A DNA stretch of 64,000 bases from contig NZ_KV810494.1 in assembly GCF_001812805.1 (NCBI RefSeq), positions 91,706 to 155,705 of the forward strand. The letters run 5' to 3'. Below are positions 9,395 to 19,539 of this stretch, piece by piece. A program made the position numbers and the translations under genes. Origin of the DNA: Corynebacterium sp. HMSC078H07 (GTDB lineage Bacteria > Actinomycetota > Actinomycetes > Mycobacteriales > Mycobacteriaceae). Under the pieces are notes generated by a model. It worked only from the letters and a program-made list of their open reading frames with translations. It ran no database searches and was not told the origin of the DNA. How positions within the stretch are numbered: position 1 is the stretch's first letter; every line of letters begins with the position of its first letter.

Positions 9395-9985
9395 ATGAAA
9401 AAGAATTCTGTCGCTCTCGACATCGCTTACGTCGCAGTCTTTACCGCACTCATCATCGTTTTCGCGTTTGTGTCTATCCCCACCCCAACCGCGGGCGTGC
9501 CGATCGTCATCCAGAACGCCGTCATTATTCTTGCCGGCCTCGTCCTGGGCGGTCGCCGTGGCTTCTTCGTTGGCCTCCTCTTTATGGCCCTCGGCCTGGT
9601 AGGCCTTCCTATCTTGGCTGGTGGCCGCAGCGCGCTCAGTGCCATCGCCGGCCCCACCGTGGGATACCTCGTCGGCTACATCATTGCCCCCGCCATCGCG
9701 GGTCTCATCGCCTACCGCGCACCGCGGAATAAGGGCGGCATGATTTTCACGCTCGCTATCGCCGGCATCATTGGCCTTGCTATCCAGTATCTCTGCGGCA
9801 GCCTCGGTCTCATGGTTCGCTCTGATATGTCCTTTGGCGCCGCGATTCTGGCCCAGGGACCGTTCATCGTCCCGGACCTCATCAAGGTAGCCATCATGGT
9901 CGCCATTGCAGCCGGTGTCCACGCCGCTTTCCCAGATCTCATGGGGCGCCGCGCTCAGAAACCACAGCTACAAGCCCAGAACTAA
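9395..9985 (+). CDS. bioY: Biotin ECF transporter S component BioY
   Basis: 196 residues, almost entirely membrane-embedded, with six predicted helices. BioY binds biotin with high affinity and works with the BioM ATPase and BioN transmembrane protein. Family signatures seen are VSIPTPTAGVPIVIQN near residues 27-42 and a GRSALSAIAGPTVGYLVGYI segment. Followed after 9 bases by bioM and then bioN, which fixes the assignment. Corynebacteria of this group are biotin auxotrophs, consistent with a dedicated, repressor-controlled importer. Confidence 0.93.
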   Translation: MKKNSVALDIAYVAVFTALIIVFAFVSIPTPTAGVPIVIQNAVIILAGLVLGGRRGFFVGLLFMALGLVGLPILAGGRSALSAIAGPTVGYLVGYIIAPAIAGLIAYRAPRNKGGMIFTLAIAGIIGLAIQYLCGSLGLMVRSDMSFGAAILAQGPFIVPDLIKVAIMVAIAAGVHAAFPDLMGRRAQKPQLQAQN

Positions 9986-9994
9986 GCTGCCGCC

Positions 9995-10687
9995 GTGCCT
10001 CAGATTGATTTTCACAACGTCTCCGTTTCCTTCGACGATAAGAAGGTCCTTGATAGCGTTTCGATGACGTTGAACGAGCAGCGTATCGGCATCATCGGCG
10101 CCAATGGCGGCGGCAAATCTACCCTCGTTCGACTCATCAACGGCCTCGGGGAGCCAACGGAAGGCACCGTGCTGGTGGACGGAGTGGACGTTGCCAAGCA
10201 CGGCAAAGAGGTTCGCCGCAAGGTGGGCTTCGTCTTCTCCGATGCAGAAAACCAAATCGTCATGCCAAATGTACGGGATGACGTGGATTTTTCGCTGCGC
10301 AGGCTCAAGTTATCCAAAGAGGAACGAGCTGCGCGGGTTGATGCTGTCCTTGATCGTTTTGGATTGACCCCTCTGTCTGACCAATCTCCCCATACGCTGT
10401 CGGGCGGGCAAAAGCAGCTGCTCGCCCTCGCTGCCGTCCTCGTCATGGAACCCACCGTCATCATCGCCGATGAACCCACGACGTTACTGGATTTACGTAA
10501 TCGCGATCGCATTCGCCGCGAATTCAAGAGCCTTCAACAGCAACTGATTGTGGTAACCCACGACCTGGACTTTCTCTCAGACTTCGACCGCGTGATATGC
10601 ATCGATGAGCACCACGTCGCCGCTGATGGGCCTCCCGATGAGGTCCTCCCCTTCTACACCAGGCTCATGGCCTCACGCCCGCTCTAG
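9995..10687 (+). CDS. bioM: Biotin ECF transporter ATPase BioM
   Basis: 230 residues from a GTG start. Energizing ATPase of the BioMNY importer. Walker A GANGGGKST is at residues 35-43, the signature is LSGGQKQLLA, Walker B is TVIIADEPTTLLD and the switch His is in VVTHDLDFL. It lacks the amino-acid-importer features of GluA and is closest to the CbiO/EcfA group. Four bases separate its stop from bioN. Confidence 0.92.
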   Translation: MPQIDFHNVSVSFDDKKVLDSVSMTLNEQRIGIIGANGGGKSTLVRLINGLGEPTEGTVLVDGVDVAKHGKEVRRKVGFVFSDAENQIVMPNVRDDVDFSLRRLKLSKEERAARVDAVLDRFGLTPLSDQSPHTLSGGQKQLLALAAVLVMEPTVIIADEPTTLLDLRNRDRIRREFKSLQQQLIVVTHDLDFLSDFDRVICIDEHHVAADGPPDEVLPFYTRLMASRPL

Positions 10688-10691
10688 AATC

Positions 10692-11306
10692 ATGCCCAAG
10701 AACATCCCCCTCGGCTTTTACGTCGACGCAGACACGATTATTCACCGCATCCCTGCTGCGGTGAAGTTCCTCGCCCTTATCTCCTTCATCCTCGTCACCT
10801 CGTTAGCAGTGAAGACGATTGCGTGGGCAGGCTTGAGCCTTGCTATTCCTCTCATCCTCTTCCCCGTCGCTCACATCCCCCTCCGGGTGGCAGTAGGTCA
10901 GCTCGCTCCCCCGCTCTATCTGCTGGTAGCGCTCGCAGCATTTCAATGGTGGCAGAAAGATCTCACCTCGGCAGCGATCATGTTTCTTACGGTCTATGTG
11001 GCCGTCACCGCGGCCGTACTGCTCACCCTCACCACGAAGGTTTCGGAGATGATGGACTCTTTCGACCGCGCTCTCGCACCTCTTGGCAAACTGGGTGTGC
11101 CCGTAGAGAACATCACGCTGGCAATGTCTCTCACCATCCGCCTCCTGCCACTCATGCTTGGCACTGTCCTCGAAGTACTTGACGCACGAAAAGCCCGGGG
11201 TGCCACGGCCTCACTGACCGCATTCGGTACCCCGGTTATCATTCGCTCTATTCGCCGCGCCCGCGCTATGGGCGAGGCCCTTCACGCACGCGGCGTCGGC
11301 GACTAG
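10692..11306 (+). CDS. bioN: Biotin ECF transporter transmembrane protein BioN
   Basis: 204 residues; the ATG at 10692 (MPKNIPLGFYV) is chosen because it begins right after the bioM stop, whereas longer readings overlap bioM. EcfT-type protein with about five helices. The two cytoplasmic coupling motifs of the family are visible as DARKARGAT near residue 165 and ALHARGVG at the C-terminus. Last gene of the bioYMN operon; converges on pspA. Confidence 0.92.
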   Translation: MPKNIPLGFYVDADTIIHRIPAAVKFLALISFILVTSLAVKTIAWAGLSLAIPLILFPVAHIPLRVAVGQLAPPLYLLVALAAFQWWQKDLTSAAIMFLTVYVAVTAAVLLTLTTKVSEMMDSFDRALAPLGKLGVPVENITLAMSLTIRLLPLMLGTVLEVLDARKARGATASLTAFGTPVIIRSIRRARAMGEALHARGVGD

Positions 11307-11319
11307 AAATTCTCAGTTC

Positions 11320-12156
11320 TTACTCGCCACGCAGCTCACGCAGGCGGGCCTGGACAGCATCATCGGCCGCGCTCGGCTGGGCGTTGTTCTCACCCGCACC
11401 AATAGCCTGCTGAGAGTTGCCCTCCACAGCCTTGGTGCTATTCATCTCTGCGCGAATCTGCTCGAGGCGCGAGTGGCCAGCCAGTTGCACGCCTGCCTGC
11501 TCGATTTCCTGCATGCGGTTAGATACGGAGTTCTCAGCCAGCTCTGCCTGGCCCAGCGCCTTGGAGTAACGGCGCTCAATCTTGTCGCGCACGGCATCGA
11601 GGGACGGAGAATTGCCGTTAGCAGTGAGCTCGTTCATCGAGTTCAGAGACTCGGATACCTTCTCCTGCATCTTGGCCTGCTCCAGCTGGGACAGCAGCTT
11701 CGAGCGCTCATTAACCTTCTCACGCAAGGCCATGCCATTGCGCTCGACTGCCTTCTTAGCCTGATCTGCCTGCTGCAGTGCCTGATCGTGCAGCTTCTTC
11801 GTGTCTTCCACGGACTGTTCTGCAGTCACGAGCTGGGCGGCGAAAGCCTCAGCGGCCTTCTCGTACTCCGTAGCCTTCTGTACATCGCCCTCAGCGCGGG
11901 CCTTGTCCGCGAGGTTCAGGGCATTGCGGGTATTCTGCTGCAGCTTCTCAATTTCGCTCAAGCGACGGTTGAGCTGCATCTCCAGCTGACGCTGGTTACC
12001 AATGACCGCAGCTGCCTGCTGGGACAGCTCTTGGTGCTGACGCTGCGCTTCTTCGATGGCCTGCTCGATCTGTACCTTCGGATCCGCGTTCTCCTCAATC
12101 TTGGAATCGAAGAGAGCCATCAAGTACTTCCACGCCTTTACGAATGGGTTCGCCAT
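11320..12156 (-). CDS. pspA: PspA/IM30-family membrane-stress protein
   Basis: 278 residues, predicted to be almost wholly coiled coil from residue 25 to 225, starting [27 protein letters not shown] with the amphipathic N-terminal helix typical of PspA/Vipp1. The protein binds stressed membranes and forms ESCRT-III-like polymers. The last 50 residues are an acidic tail. Its neighbour clgR encodes the activator that in mycobacteria switches on pspA, so the pair probably forms one envelope-stress module. An AAAGG ribosome-binding site sits 12 bases before the ATG. Confidence 0.9.
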   Translation of the reverse strand: MANPFVKAWKYLMALFDSKIEENADPKVQIEQAIEEAQRQHQELSQQAAAVIGNQRQLEMQLNRRLSEIEKLQQNTRNALNLADKARAEGDVQKATEYEKAAEAFAAQLVTAEQSVEDTKKLHDQALQQADQAKKAVERNGMALREKVNERSKLLSQLEQAKMQEKVSESLNSMNELTANGNSPSLDAVRDKIERRYSKALGQAELAENSVSNRMQEIEQAGVQLAGHSRLEQIRAEMNSTKAVEGNSQQAIGAGENNAQPSAADDAVQARLRELRGE

Positions 12157-12296
12157 GACAGAAGATGCCTTTCTCAGCAGTTAGGAATGTTCACGTTGAT
12201 TATTTACGCCACTCACCGAGTGGATGTTCTACCCGTCCAATAGTAGCGAAGCCAATGGAAATGCGTCGCCGATTAAATCCAGATGTGGGATAGGGC

Positions 12297-12647
12297 TTAA
12301 AGTTCCGATGCAGCCGGCGCAGTGGAGGCTAGCTCTTCATCCATCGACGGCAATGCCATGTATCCGGCTGCCTCAATGAGGACATCAGACACGCTGACAT
12401 CAAGCGCATGGCACACCGATGCCAGAAGCTCAGAGGAAACCTCTTTGCGTCCGCGCTCCAACTCCGAAAGGTACCCCGGGGACACACGCGCCACACCTGC
12501 GAGTTCACGCAAAGTCACGCCTTTATCCGCACGGAAGGCCCGCAGCGTCAACCCCAGCGCCTCACGAAGAAGCGGCTCTGGAGCCTGCTCTGCGGTCCGG
12601 GCTACTGCCGGAGTGGGTTTTTCAAGAAGTGCAACTGAAGTGTTCAT
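12297..12647 (-). CDS. clgR: Transcriptional activator ClgR (XRE-type HTH)
   Basis: 116 residues from the ATG at 12647 ([11 protein letters not shown]); a longer in-frame reading adds 13 residues of poor quality. Helix-turn-helix covers about residues 30-90, with [23 protein letters not shown] as the HTH core. In corynebacteria and mycobacteria ClgR activates clpP1P2, pspA and other proteostasis genes and is itself a Clp substrate. The order pspA-clgR-cinA-pgsA supports the call. No ClgR-type operator was found immediately upstream. Confidence 0.88.
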   Translation of the reverse strand: MNTSVALLEKPTPAVARTAEQAPEPLLREALGLTLRAFRADKGVTLRELAGVARVSPGYLSELERGRKEVSSELLASVCHALDVSVSDVLIEAAGYMALPSMDEELASTAPAASEL

Positions 12648-12692
12648 CACTCGGTATAACGGCCGAGCGCCCCTTCTTGTTCCCAAAATCGC

Positions 12693-13169
12693 CTACTTTT
12701 CTTGAATAGTTGATAGAAGCAGGCTCAAGGACGCCTCTACAGCGGCGGCGCGAATGGCGTTTCTTTCTCCCTCATCGAGTTCGATGAGAACGCCGCGCTT
12801 AACGACGTCCCTCCGGTACAGCCCCACGTACACCGTCCCTGCAGGTTTTCCCTCCTGCAGATCTGGCCCAGCCACGCCGGTAAGCCCGATGCCCCAGTCA
12901 GCGCCCGTTTCCACACACGCTGCGTGCGCCATCTCCACGGCCGTGTCTGCAGAAACAACTCCCTGTTCTTCGAGGCGGTCCACCGACGTGTGAAGGAAGT
13001 GCGCCTTCACCTCAATGGCATACGTGACCAACCCACCGCGTAAAACTGCAGATGCCCCAGGCACGCTAGCTATACTCGCCGCTGCGAGACCGGCAGTGAG
13101 GGACTCACAGAACGCCACTGTCTCCCCGCGTTCGCGAAGTTTTGCGACAAGGTCGCTCTCAACGGCCAT
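12693..13169 (-). CDS. cinA: CinA C-terminal family nicotinamide-nucleotide amidohydrolase (PncC-like)
   Basis: 158 residues, corresponding only to the C-terminal domain of CinA; the start MAVESDLVAK at 13169 overlaps the pgsA stop by 11 bases, implying coupled translation. Motifs FCESLTAGLAAASIA, a central VVSADTAVEMAHAAC and GIGLTGVAGPD match the deamidase domain that converts NMN to NaMN. The stand-alone form is usual in actinobacteria. Part of the pgsA-cinA-clgR cluster. Confidence 0.9.
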   Translation of the reverse strand: MAVESDLVAKLRERGETVAFCESLTAGLAAASIASVPGASAVLRGGLVTYAIEVKAHFLHTSVDRLEEQGVVSADTAVEMAHAACVETGADWGIGLTGVAGPDLQEGKPAGTVYVGLYRRDVVKRGVLIELDEGERNAIRAAAVEASLSLLLSTIQEK

Positions 13170-13767
13170 TGGCGTGCCCCGCTCTATTTTCTTTGTAGCC
13201 GTCGATGAGGTACTGAATACCCGTGACAACGGTGACGATGACAGCGGCAATCATGACGATAAAGCTGGGGACGTCCATCCAGCTAGGCAACGGGCACAGG
13301 TAGAGTGCCACCGCCAATGTCTGCAGTGCCGTCTTGAGCTTTCCACCTTGGGAAGCCGGCACGACCTTACCTTGACGCAGCAGGACAAAGCGCCAGATCG
13401 TAATGCCAAACTCACGAACGAGAATCAGAACGGTCACCCACACCGGCAACACGCCAATGATGTTGAGGCACACAAAGGCCGCGGTCATGAGCGCCTTATC
13501 CGCAATGGGATCAGCGATCTTTCCAAAGTTGGTGACAAGACCCCGCGACCGCGCAATATCACCGTCTAGCTTGTCCGTGATCATGAGAGCCACGAAACAG
13601 CCGAAGGCCCACCAATCGTGCCCGCCAAGCACGAGCCACACGAAAAGCGGGATGAAAAGGATTCGCACACTCGTCAGGATGTTGGGCAGGTTCCAATTGG
13701 ATACCTCGGGATTAACATCCGTGGCATGAGATTGGTTTTGCGCATCCTGGGAATTCTTCACGCCCAT
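13159..13767 (-). CDS. pgsA: CDP-diacylglycerol-glycerol-3-phosphate 3-phosphatidyltransferase (PgsA)
   Basis: About 202 residues from MGVKNSQDA; an ATG one codon upstream (13770) is equally possible, with GGTAGG just before both. Makes phosphatidylglycerophosphate. The CDP-alcohol phosphotransferase signature D-x2-D-G-x2-A-R-x8-G-x3-D-x3-D is complete from DKLDGDIARSR through GKIADPIADK, near residues 75-98. Four to five membrane helices follow. Corynebacteria carry several enzymes of this family; synteny points to the PgsA2 member. Confidence 0.88.
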   Translation of the reverse strand: MGVKNSQDAQNQSHATDVNPEVSNWNLPNILTSVRILFIPLFVWLVLGGHDWWAFGCFVALMITDKLDGDIARSRGLVTNFGKIADPIADKALMTAAFVCLNIIGVLPVWVTVLILVREFGITIWRFVLLRQGKVVPASQGGKLKTALQTLAVALYLCPLPSWMDVPSFIVMIAAVIVTVVTGIQYLIDGYKENRAGHANGR

Positions 13768-13884
13768 CATCCTACCGTGAGCACCCCACCCTGAGTGCCA
13801 CAACGTCACAACTGAGGTAGCACCCTCCCTACCCATATTCTGAACGGCCCTCTCACGCACTCGCTGCGAACTAGCATGGAGTGC

Positions 13885-14175
13885 ATGAAGTATTTCGCAG
13901 TGTCCTATGAGTACAACCCGAATAACCCAATCATCGCCCAGACTCGCCCTCAGCACCGCGAGTTCATTGGCGCATTGCATGAGAAGGGCCAGGTTTGCGG
14001 TTCGGGCCCATTCACAGATTCGAAAGGTGGCGCACTCATCGTGCTCCAGTTTGAAGACGAATCCATCGAAGTGGCTCAGGTTATCAAGCTTATGGACCAG
14101 GATCCCTTCTACACCGAGGGTGCCGTCACCGGCCGCGCCTTCCGCGAGTGGAACCCCGTCATTAACTCCTTCTAG
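13885..14175 (+). CDS. YciI-family protein
   Basis: 96 residues from MKYFAVSYEY; an ATG nine bases upstream gives MECMKYF. Ferredoxin-like fold family with the usual signatures: the RPQHREFIGALHEKGQV segment carrying the conserved His, then GSGPFTD and GGALIVLQFED, with DPFYTEGAV near the end. The biochemical role of the family is mostly unknown; some members are dehydrochlorinase-like. Divergent from pgsA with 117 bases between starts. Confidence 0.8.
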   Translation: MKYFAVSYEYNPNNPIIAQTRPQHREFIGALHEKGQVCGSGPFTDSKGGALIVLQFEDESIEVAQVIKLMDQDPFYTEGAVTGRAFREWNPVINSF

Positions 14176-14230
14176 GCTCCCCGCCCAATTTGGCCTTGCC
14201 TAGAGCGGCGCTTTCGCCTAGAGCGCCTCT

Positions 14231-15349
14231 TTAGGGCAGCTCAGACTTCGGAAGCTCGTCCGCCTTGCCGACGAGCTCACCCTCCTTGTTGCGGACGATC
14301 TTGTTGCCAAAATCATCCCAGTCGTAGTGGTTGTGGGAAATAACCACACCACCCTGGGCTTGATCGCGCTTGTCTTTCCACACCGAAAGCAACACCGTGA
14401 TGCCGAGAACTCCGACGATGACCAAAAGTGAGGTAAGAGTCGTAATTTCCGGAACCGCACTGACGTTTTCGCCACCATTGATAAACGGCAGGTTGTTTTC
14501 GTGCAAGGCGTGGAACAGCAGCTTGACGCCGATGAAGAGCAGGATAATACCCAGGCCATAAGACAGGTAAACAAGGCGGTCCAACAGGCCATCAATGAGG
14601 AAGAACATCTGGCGCAGACCCATCAGGGCAAACGCGTTGGTGGTGAATACCAAGAAGGGCTCCGACGTAATGCCATAGATGGCGGGGATGGAGTCGAAGG
14701 CAAACATGACGTCGATAAGCCCGATGGCCGCCAAGGCCACAAAGAGTGGTGTCAGAGCAAACTTGCCCTTCTTCTCACCGGATTCTTCACGGTGAGTGAG
14801 CTTGTCGCCGTGGTAGCGCGGGGTTACGTGTACCACCTTGCGCAGCCACTTAACCACCAGCATGTCATTGGGATCGGTCTCAGGCGTGCCATTTATCTCA
14901 TCAATGAGCAGCTTCACCGCTGTGTAGATGAGGAAGATTGCGAAGATGTAGAAGACATCAGACCAGGCAGCGATGATAGCCGCACCCATCAAAATGAAGG
15001 CGAGGCGGAAGACCAACGCCAGCACGATGCCAATGAGCAGCACCTTCTGCTGATACCTGCGCGGGATTTTGAAAGACCCCATAATGAGAGAGAAGACGAA
15101 TAGGTTGTCCACACTCAGTGCCTGTTCCGTTACCCAACCGGTATAGAACTGCGCTGCATGTTCGCTGTCCCACAACACCCACACGACACCGCCAAAGACG
15201 ACGGCGATTGCCATGTAAAACAGTGTCCAGCCACCGGATTCCTTAATGGTGGGCTCGTGTGGTGAACGAACGTGGCTGTAGAAGTCGAAAATAAAGAAGC
15301 CCAGGATCACCGCGATGGTGATGGCCCAGACCCATAGTGGTACATGCAT
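14231..15349 (-). CDS. terC: TerC-family membrane protein, probable Mn2+ exporter
   Basis: 372 residues with about nine membrane helices and a hydrophilic C-terminal tail. TerC/Alx-type features include the acidic membrane motifs NLFVFSLIMGSF (preceded by EQALSVD) and DVMFAFDSIPAIYGIT, which hold the conserved aspartates. Proteins of this family export manganese and help metal loading of secreted enzymes. The leader reads as a yybP-ykoY Mn2+ riboswitch, which strongly supports a manganese role. A GGAGG ribosome-binding site lies 11 bases before the ATG and can be hidden by the leader. Confidence 0.9.
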   Translation of the reverse strand: MHVPLWVWAITIAVILGFFIFDFYSHVRSPHEPTIKESGGWTLFYMAIAVVFGGVVWVLWDSEHAAQFYTGWVTEQALSVDNLFVFSLIMGSFKIPRRYQQKVLLIGIVLALVFRLAFILMGAAIIAAWSDVFYIFAIFLIYTAVKLLIDEINGTPETDPNDMLVVKWLRKVVHVTPRYHGDKLTHREESGEKKGKFALTPLFVALAAIGLIDVMFAFDSIPAIYGITSEPFLVFTTNAFALMGLRQMFFLIDGLLDRLVYLSYGLGIILLFIGVKLLFHALHENNLPFINGGENVSAVPEITTLTSLLVIVGVLGITVLLSVWKDKRDQAQGGVVISHNHYDWDDFGNKIVRNKEGELVGKADELPKSELP

Positions 15350-15510
15350 AGTGCCCTATCCCTCCGGTCGGCGTGGCTACAAAGACCGGAGGTCTCCCCC
15401 GCTAGCAGCCTCCATACGGAGGCAGTGCTAGCCGACGCGACCGGGAACCGTCTCGCAGTTGCCGTGTTGACGATCAGCGCCGAAGAGTGGGGTACTCCCC
15501 TCCAAGACTT
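15350..15510 (-). promoter_or_regulatory. yybP-ykoY (Mn2+) riboswitch upstream of terC, with a Shine-Dalgarno-sequestering helix
   Basis: Read on the minus strand, the leader has the conserved loop GGGGAGTA (15500-15493), an ATCGTCAACAC segment, a long GCTAGC/GCTAGC-flanked stem, and the second conserved loop GGGGGAGACCTCC. GGAGG at 15503-15499 can pair with CCTCC at 15392-15388 to close the aptamer. The same CCTCCGGTC (15392-15384) can instead pair with GACCGGAGG (15369-15361), which contains the terC ribosome-binding site. Assignment is from remembered family features, not from a covariance-model search. Confidence 0.78.
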
Positions 15511-15529
15511 GTCCTATCCTACACGGAAT

Positions 15530-18500
15530 CTAGAACGCACCTGCAGAGGGGTTGGCGTTGATCTGGACGGTGCGTGTGTCGTCATCGCTCGAGGCGTCTG
15601 CACTGTCACTGTCAGCCTCAGCGTCCTGAATCTCCTTCGGCGCCTCAGCAGGATCTGCGCCCTTAATCATCCAGATGATAGTGTCGAGCTCCTCCGGCTT
15701 CACTAGCACCTCACGTGCCTTGGAGCCCTCGGACGGGCCGACCACACCGCGGGATTCCATGAGGTCCATGAGGCGACCGGCCTTGGCGAAGCCGATACGC
15801 AACTTGCGCTGCAGCATCGACGTCGAGCCCAGCTGGGAGGTGACTACAAGGTCGACGGCCTCGAGGAGGTCGTCCATGTCCTTGCCGATCTCCTCGTCGA
15901 TCTCCTTCTTTGCCTCGGAGGTCTTGTCGTCCGTCACGCCCTCGGTGTAGTTCGGGGTGCCCTGTGCCTTGGCGGCGTCGACAACTGCCTGCACCTCTTC
16001 GTCGGAAACGAAGGCGCCCTGCATACGCACCGGACGCCCGCCCTGCGGGATGAAGAGGCCATCGCCCATGCCAATGAGCTTCTCTGCGCCGCCCTGGTCC
16101 AGGATGACGCGGGAGTCTGTCAGCGAGGAGGTCGCAAACGCCAGGCGGGACGGCACGTTGGTCTTGATAAGGCCGGTCACCACGTCGACGGACGGGCGCT
16201 GCGTCGCCAGCACCAGGTGGATGCCAGCCGCACGCGCCTTCTGAGTGATGCGGACGATGGAATCCTCAATCTCCTTCGGAGCCGTCATCATGAGGTCAGC
16301 CAACTCGTCGACAACGCAGACGATGTACGGGTAGGGGCGCATCTCTCGCTGCGATCCAGCCGGTGCCTGGTACTCCCCACTGCGGACCTTGCGGTTGAAG
16401 TCCTCGATCTTGCGCACACGGGCTGCCTGCATATCCATATAGCGCTGCTCCATTTCCTCCACCAGCCACTGCAGTGCGGCCGCAGCCTTCTTCGGCTGCG
16501 TAATGATCGGAGTGATGAGGTGCGGAATACCCTCGTACGGCGTGAGCTCCACCATCTTCGGATCAACGAGGATGAGGCGCACATCTTCCGGCGTCGCGCG
16601 CGTGAGCAACGAGACGAGCATGGAATTCACGAATGCCGATTTACCGGAACCAGTAGCACCGGCGACAAGCAAGTGCGGCATCTTCTTCACGGAGAAGGAC
16701 GTGTACTCACCTTCGATATCCTTGCCCAAACCAATGAGCATGGGGTCGTTGTCAGCGCGTAGGGCTGGGGAATCGAGCACATCGCGCAGGCGCACCATCT
16801 CACGATCAGCATTCGGCACCTCGATACCCACGGCGGACTTGCCCGGAATCGGCGTCAGCAGGCGCAGGTTATCCGTCGCCACGGCATAAGCCAAGTTGGA
16901 CTGCAGGTTCGTGATCTTGGAAACCTTCACGCCTGGGCCCAGCTCAATCTCGTAGCGCGTGACTGTCGGTCCACGGCTAAAGCCAGTGACCTGGGCGTTG
17001 ACCTTGAATTCCTCGAAAACCTCAGTAATGGCCTCGATAATGCGGTCGTTGGCTTCGGTACGAGCCTTGGCTGGCTTACCGGCAGTGAGCAAGTCCGTCG
17101 TCGGGACGTCGTAGCCTCCGCCGAGTGCTGTGTCTTCAGCACCGCTCGGTTCTGCCGGGGTTTCCTGCTGTGCCGGCGGCTCTTCATCTACCTTGGCGCC
17201 GGTCGTTGCATCGCGTCCAGAACGCTGCTGGAAGAGGCGCACGGCCTCGGAATGCGCGTCGGACACGACATCACCGCTAGCGGCAGTCTTTTGGGCCGCG
17301 CTTGCCGACGTCCCCGCTGCCGCCGCACCGAGTGCCGCACCGGCTGCCCCGCCGACATCCACGCGCGGACGCTTCTTGGGGGCAGGCTTCGGTGCCGGAG
17401 CAGATTCAGGCTCTGGTTCCGGAACTGCCGGGAACTCGTCTGTGTCATCAATCTGAGCCGTGCGCTCAGAGTCGAAGGACGGACGGCCGTGTTGGATCGG
17501 TTCTTGCTGAACCGGCTCGTTCTGTACCGGCTTTGCGGACGCCGCGGAATCGAAGGACACCGTGGCATGCTCGTCCGGCTCCGCTACAGGGTAGGCCTGT
17601 ACCGGGCGCGGACGCGGTCGAGGACGCGGAGTATAAGACTGGCGTTCGGGGCGCTCGCGCCCCTCGGCAATCGCATCGATGTCATCGGTGACGTAGCCGT
17701 AATCATCCTCGGGGACGTCGTCAAGCAGCTCCTCTTCCCTGCCCTGCTTGCGGTTACGAATACCATCCACTAGGCCGGAGAACTGCGCTGCTACGAAGTC
17801 ATAGGCTTCACGCAGGGTAATGCCCGTGACATTGAGAGCTCCATAAACGATGAGCAGGAACAACAGAGGCACGGCCACGTAGCTGGAGAAAGCCGCAACG
17901 AGCAGCTCACCGATTCCGAAGCCGATGGCGCCACCTGCTTCACCGGCCGCATTATTCTTCCAGGTTAGGTCAGGGAGGCCGGCGAAAATATGAATCAGGC
18001 TCAGCATGCACACGATGATGAGCGACGTCCCGCCCACGACACGGGGTTTAAAATGTCCAGCAGGACCCGAAAAATCCATCATGAGCGCGATGGCGACGGC
18101 CAGGAGGCCAACAGGCAGGACATACGCACCCGCGCCAATGACGTAGCGCACGGCATCGGTCAGGTATTCACCGATGATGCCCGCGACCTGGAACCACGTG
18201 GCACAGGCCAGGATGATGGCGATGCCGATGAGCACTAGGGCCACAGCATCCGGGTTCGAGATGCGAATGCTCTTCTCCGCTGAAACCGGGCGATCCATGA
18301 CAGTGGTAGCTGCGTCCCCATCAACGTCGCGCGCGCGGGTCACCTTGTTCTTCTTTGACGCCGCTTTAGCCGCTGTTTCATGTGTGGTGTTCGTAGCCTT
18401 CTTGTTTTTCGCGCGCCCAGAAATTGCCCCTGGCTCCCTCAACTCGTCGTAATCCTCGTACGCTTCTGCTTCATGAGCGTCATAGGCATCATAGTCACCG

Positions 18501-18781
18501 TCGTAGACATTCTCGTCGCGGTCACTGTATTCAACCGGTTTCAAACCAGCCAAGCCATGGCCGACGCCTCTCGCCATGCCACCCATTCCGCGGGCGGTCG
18601 CGCCAAAAACGGTTCCTAAGCCTCGCCCTACGGCACGAAAGGCGCTGCCGGTCCTCTCTTCGGAGGTCTCAGCAGCGCGAGTTGCAGACGTCAGCGAGTA
18701 ATTGCTTCGGCCGGACGGCCGCGAGCGATCGGCGGCGCGACCTCGACCGGAAGCGCGAGACGGAGCGTTTTTGACAGACAT
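15530..18781 (-). CDS. ftsK: DNA translocase FtsK/SpoIIIE
   Basis: 1083 residues from [11 protein letters not shown]. Chromosome-segregation motor at the division septum. Four to five membrane helices lie near residues 180-340, followed by a long Pro/Glu/Ala-rich linker (roughly 350-600). The motor domain carries Walker [11 protein letters not shown], Walker [19 protein letters not shown] and the [11 protein letters not shown] segment. The winged-helix gamma domain that reads KOPS sites is seen at the C-terminus ([19 protein letters not shown]). The final tail is acidic and Ser/Asp rich. The length is somewhat above most FtsK proteins because of the linker. Confidence 0.95.
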   Translation of the reverse strand: MSVKNAPSRASGRGRAADRSRPSGRSNYSLTSATRAAETSEERTGSAFRAVGRGLGTVFGATARGMGGMARGVGHGLAGLKPVEYSDRDENVYDGDYDAYDAHEAEAYEDYDELREPGAISGRAKNKKATNTTHETAAKAASKKNKVTRARDVDGDAATTVMDRPVSAEKSIRISNPDAVALVLIGIAIILACATWFQVAGIIGEYLTDAVRYVIGAGAYVLPVGLLAVAIALMMDFSGPAGHFKPRVVGGTSLIIVCMLSLIHIFAGLPDLTWKNNAAGEAGGAIGFGIGELLVAAFSSYVAVPLLFLLIVYGALNVTGITLREAYDFVAAQFSGLVDGIRNRKQGREEELLDDVPEDDYGYVTDDIDAIAEGRERPERQSYTPRPRPRPRPVQAYPVAEPDEHATVSFDSAASAKPVQNEPVQQEPIQHGRPSFDSERTAQIDDTDEFPAVPEPEPESAPAPKPAPKKRPRVDVGGAAGAALGAAAAGTSASAAQKTAASGDVVSDAHSEAVRLFQQRSGRDATTGAKVDEEPPAQQETPAEPSGAEDTALGGGYDVPTTDLLTAGKPAKARTEANDRIIEAITEVFEEFKVNAQVTGFSRGPTVTRYEIELGPGVKVSKITNLQSNLAYAVATDNLRLLTPIPGKSAVGIEVPNADREMVRLRDVLDSPALRADNDPMLIGLGKDIEGEYTSFSVKKMPHLLVAGATGSGKSAFVNSMLVSLLTRATPEDVRLILVDPKMVELTPYEGIPHLITPIITQPKKAAAALQWLVEEMEQRYMDMQAARVRKIEDFNRKVRSGEYQAPAGSQREMRPYPYIVCVVDELADLMMTAPKEIEDSIVRITQKARAAGIHLVLATQRPSVDVVTGLIKTNVPSRLAFATSSLTDSRVILDQGGAEKLIGMGDGLFIPQGGRPVRMQGAFVSDEEVQAVVDAAKAQGTPNYTEGVTDDKTSEAKKEIDEEIGKDMDDLLEAVDLVVTSQLGSTSMLQRKLRIGFAKAGRLMDLMESRGVVGPSEGSKAREVLVKPEELDTIIWMIKGADPAEAPKEIQDAEADSDSADASSDDDTRTVQINANPSAGAF

Positions 18782-18858
18782 GTCTGCCACTCTAGTAGCA
18801 AATGCACCATTAACAACATAAGCCACACGCGTGTGGCGAAATTTCCAACGGGTTCAGC

Positions 18859-19485
18859 CTAGAGGCTTGACCTAGTGATGGCGCTCTTATCCCCCACAAT
18901 CTTCACGTGTGCAGCATCGCGTCCGAACGCCCACAACAAGATTTCGGACACAGTGCCACGCACGCGAACGATGTCGTCACCCTGTTCCGCGACACCATGT
19001 TTATCCGCTGCCACGATGGGCGGGAAACCAACGGGCTCAAGCACCACAGGACGGCGCGACTTCGACAGCAACCCAGCCCCCATCGTCTTCAGGGAAAGAA
19101 GCAGTTCTTTCTGCGCAGCATGGGAAAATTCACGCGCTTCGGTACGTCCATTCGCGCGGCGAATGTCCTCGTGATGCACAAAGTGCTCAGCCGAGTTAAC
19201 TAGCTTGTCGGCGTAACGGAAAGGATTGAGCTTGCCTGCCCCTCTCCCCCAGTCATCCACCAGCTCGTCAAAATCGTGTTTGAGCGCTTCCTCCGTCGCC
19301 TTCTCAAGGCGCGAAGAGAGAGCCGGCACGAACAGCCCAGCGGAAGCATCAAGACGGTTTTCGCGCACCCACAAGTGTGCGGCGAGGTCTCGGGTAGTCC
19401 AGCCTTCACACAGCGTGGGTGCGTCGGGGCCTAGGTCATGAAACAGCGCCACCATCTTGGCGCGCTCGGCAGATGAAAACGACAT
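18859..19485 (-). CDS. TIGR03085-type (maleylpyruvate isomerase/DinB-like) metal-binding protein
   Basis: 208 residues from MSFSSAERAKMVAL. The N-terminal MDMPI-like motif TLCEGWTTRDLAAHLWVREN and the later EHFVHHEDIRRA contain the histidines that bind metal in this mycothiol-linked superfamily. The C-terminal half, with TVSEILLWAFGRDAA, is the typical second domain. Substrate unknown. It stands between ftsK and the RNase J gene on the same strand in other corynebacteria too. Confidence 0.82.
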   Translation of the reverse strand: MSFSSAERAKMVALFHDLGPDAPTLCEGWTTRDLAAHLWVRENRLDASAGLFVPALSSRLEKATEEALKHDFDELVDDWGRGAGKLNPFRYADKLVNSAEHFVHHEDIRRANGRTEAREFSHAAQKELLLSLKTMGAGLLSKSRRPVVLEPVGFPPIVAADKHGVAEQGDDIVRVRGTVSEILLWAFGRDAAHVKIVGDKSAITRSSL

Positions 19486-19539
19486 GCGCCCCAGCATACC
19501 TACCGATGGCAGGAACGCTGGGGCGCAATCGTCGCTGTT

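Noticed and set aside
12648-12692. ClgR operator in front of clgR
   Set aside because: The CGC and GCG half-sites near 12660 do not have the right spacing or central bases for the published ClgR motif.
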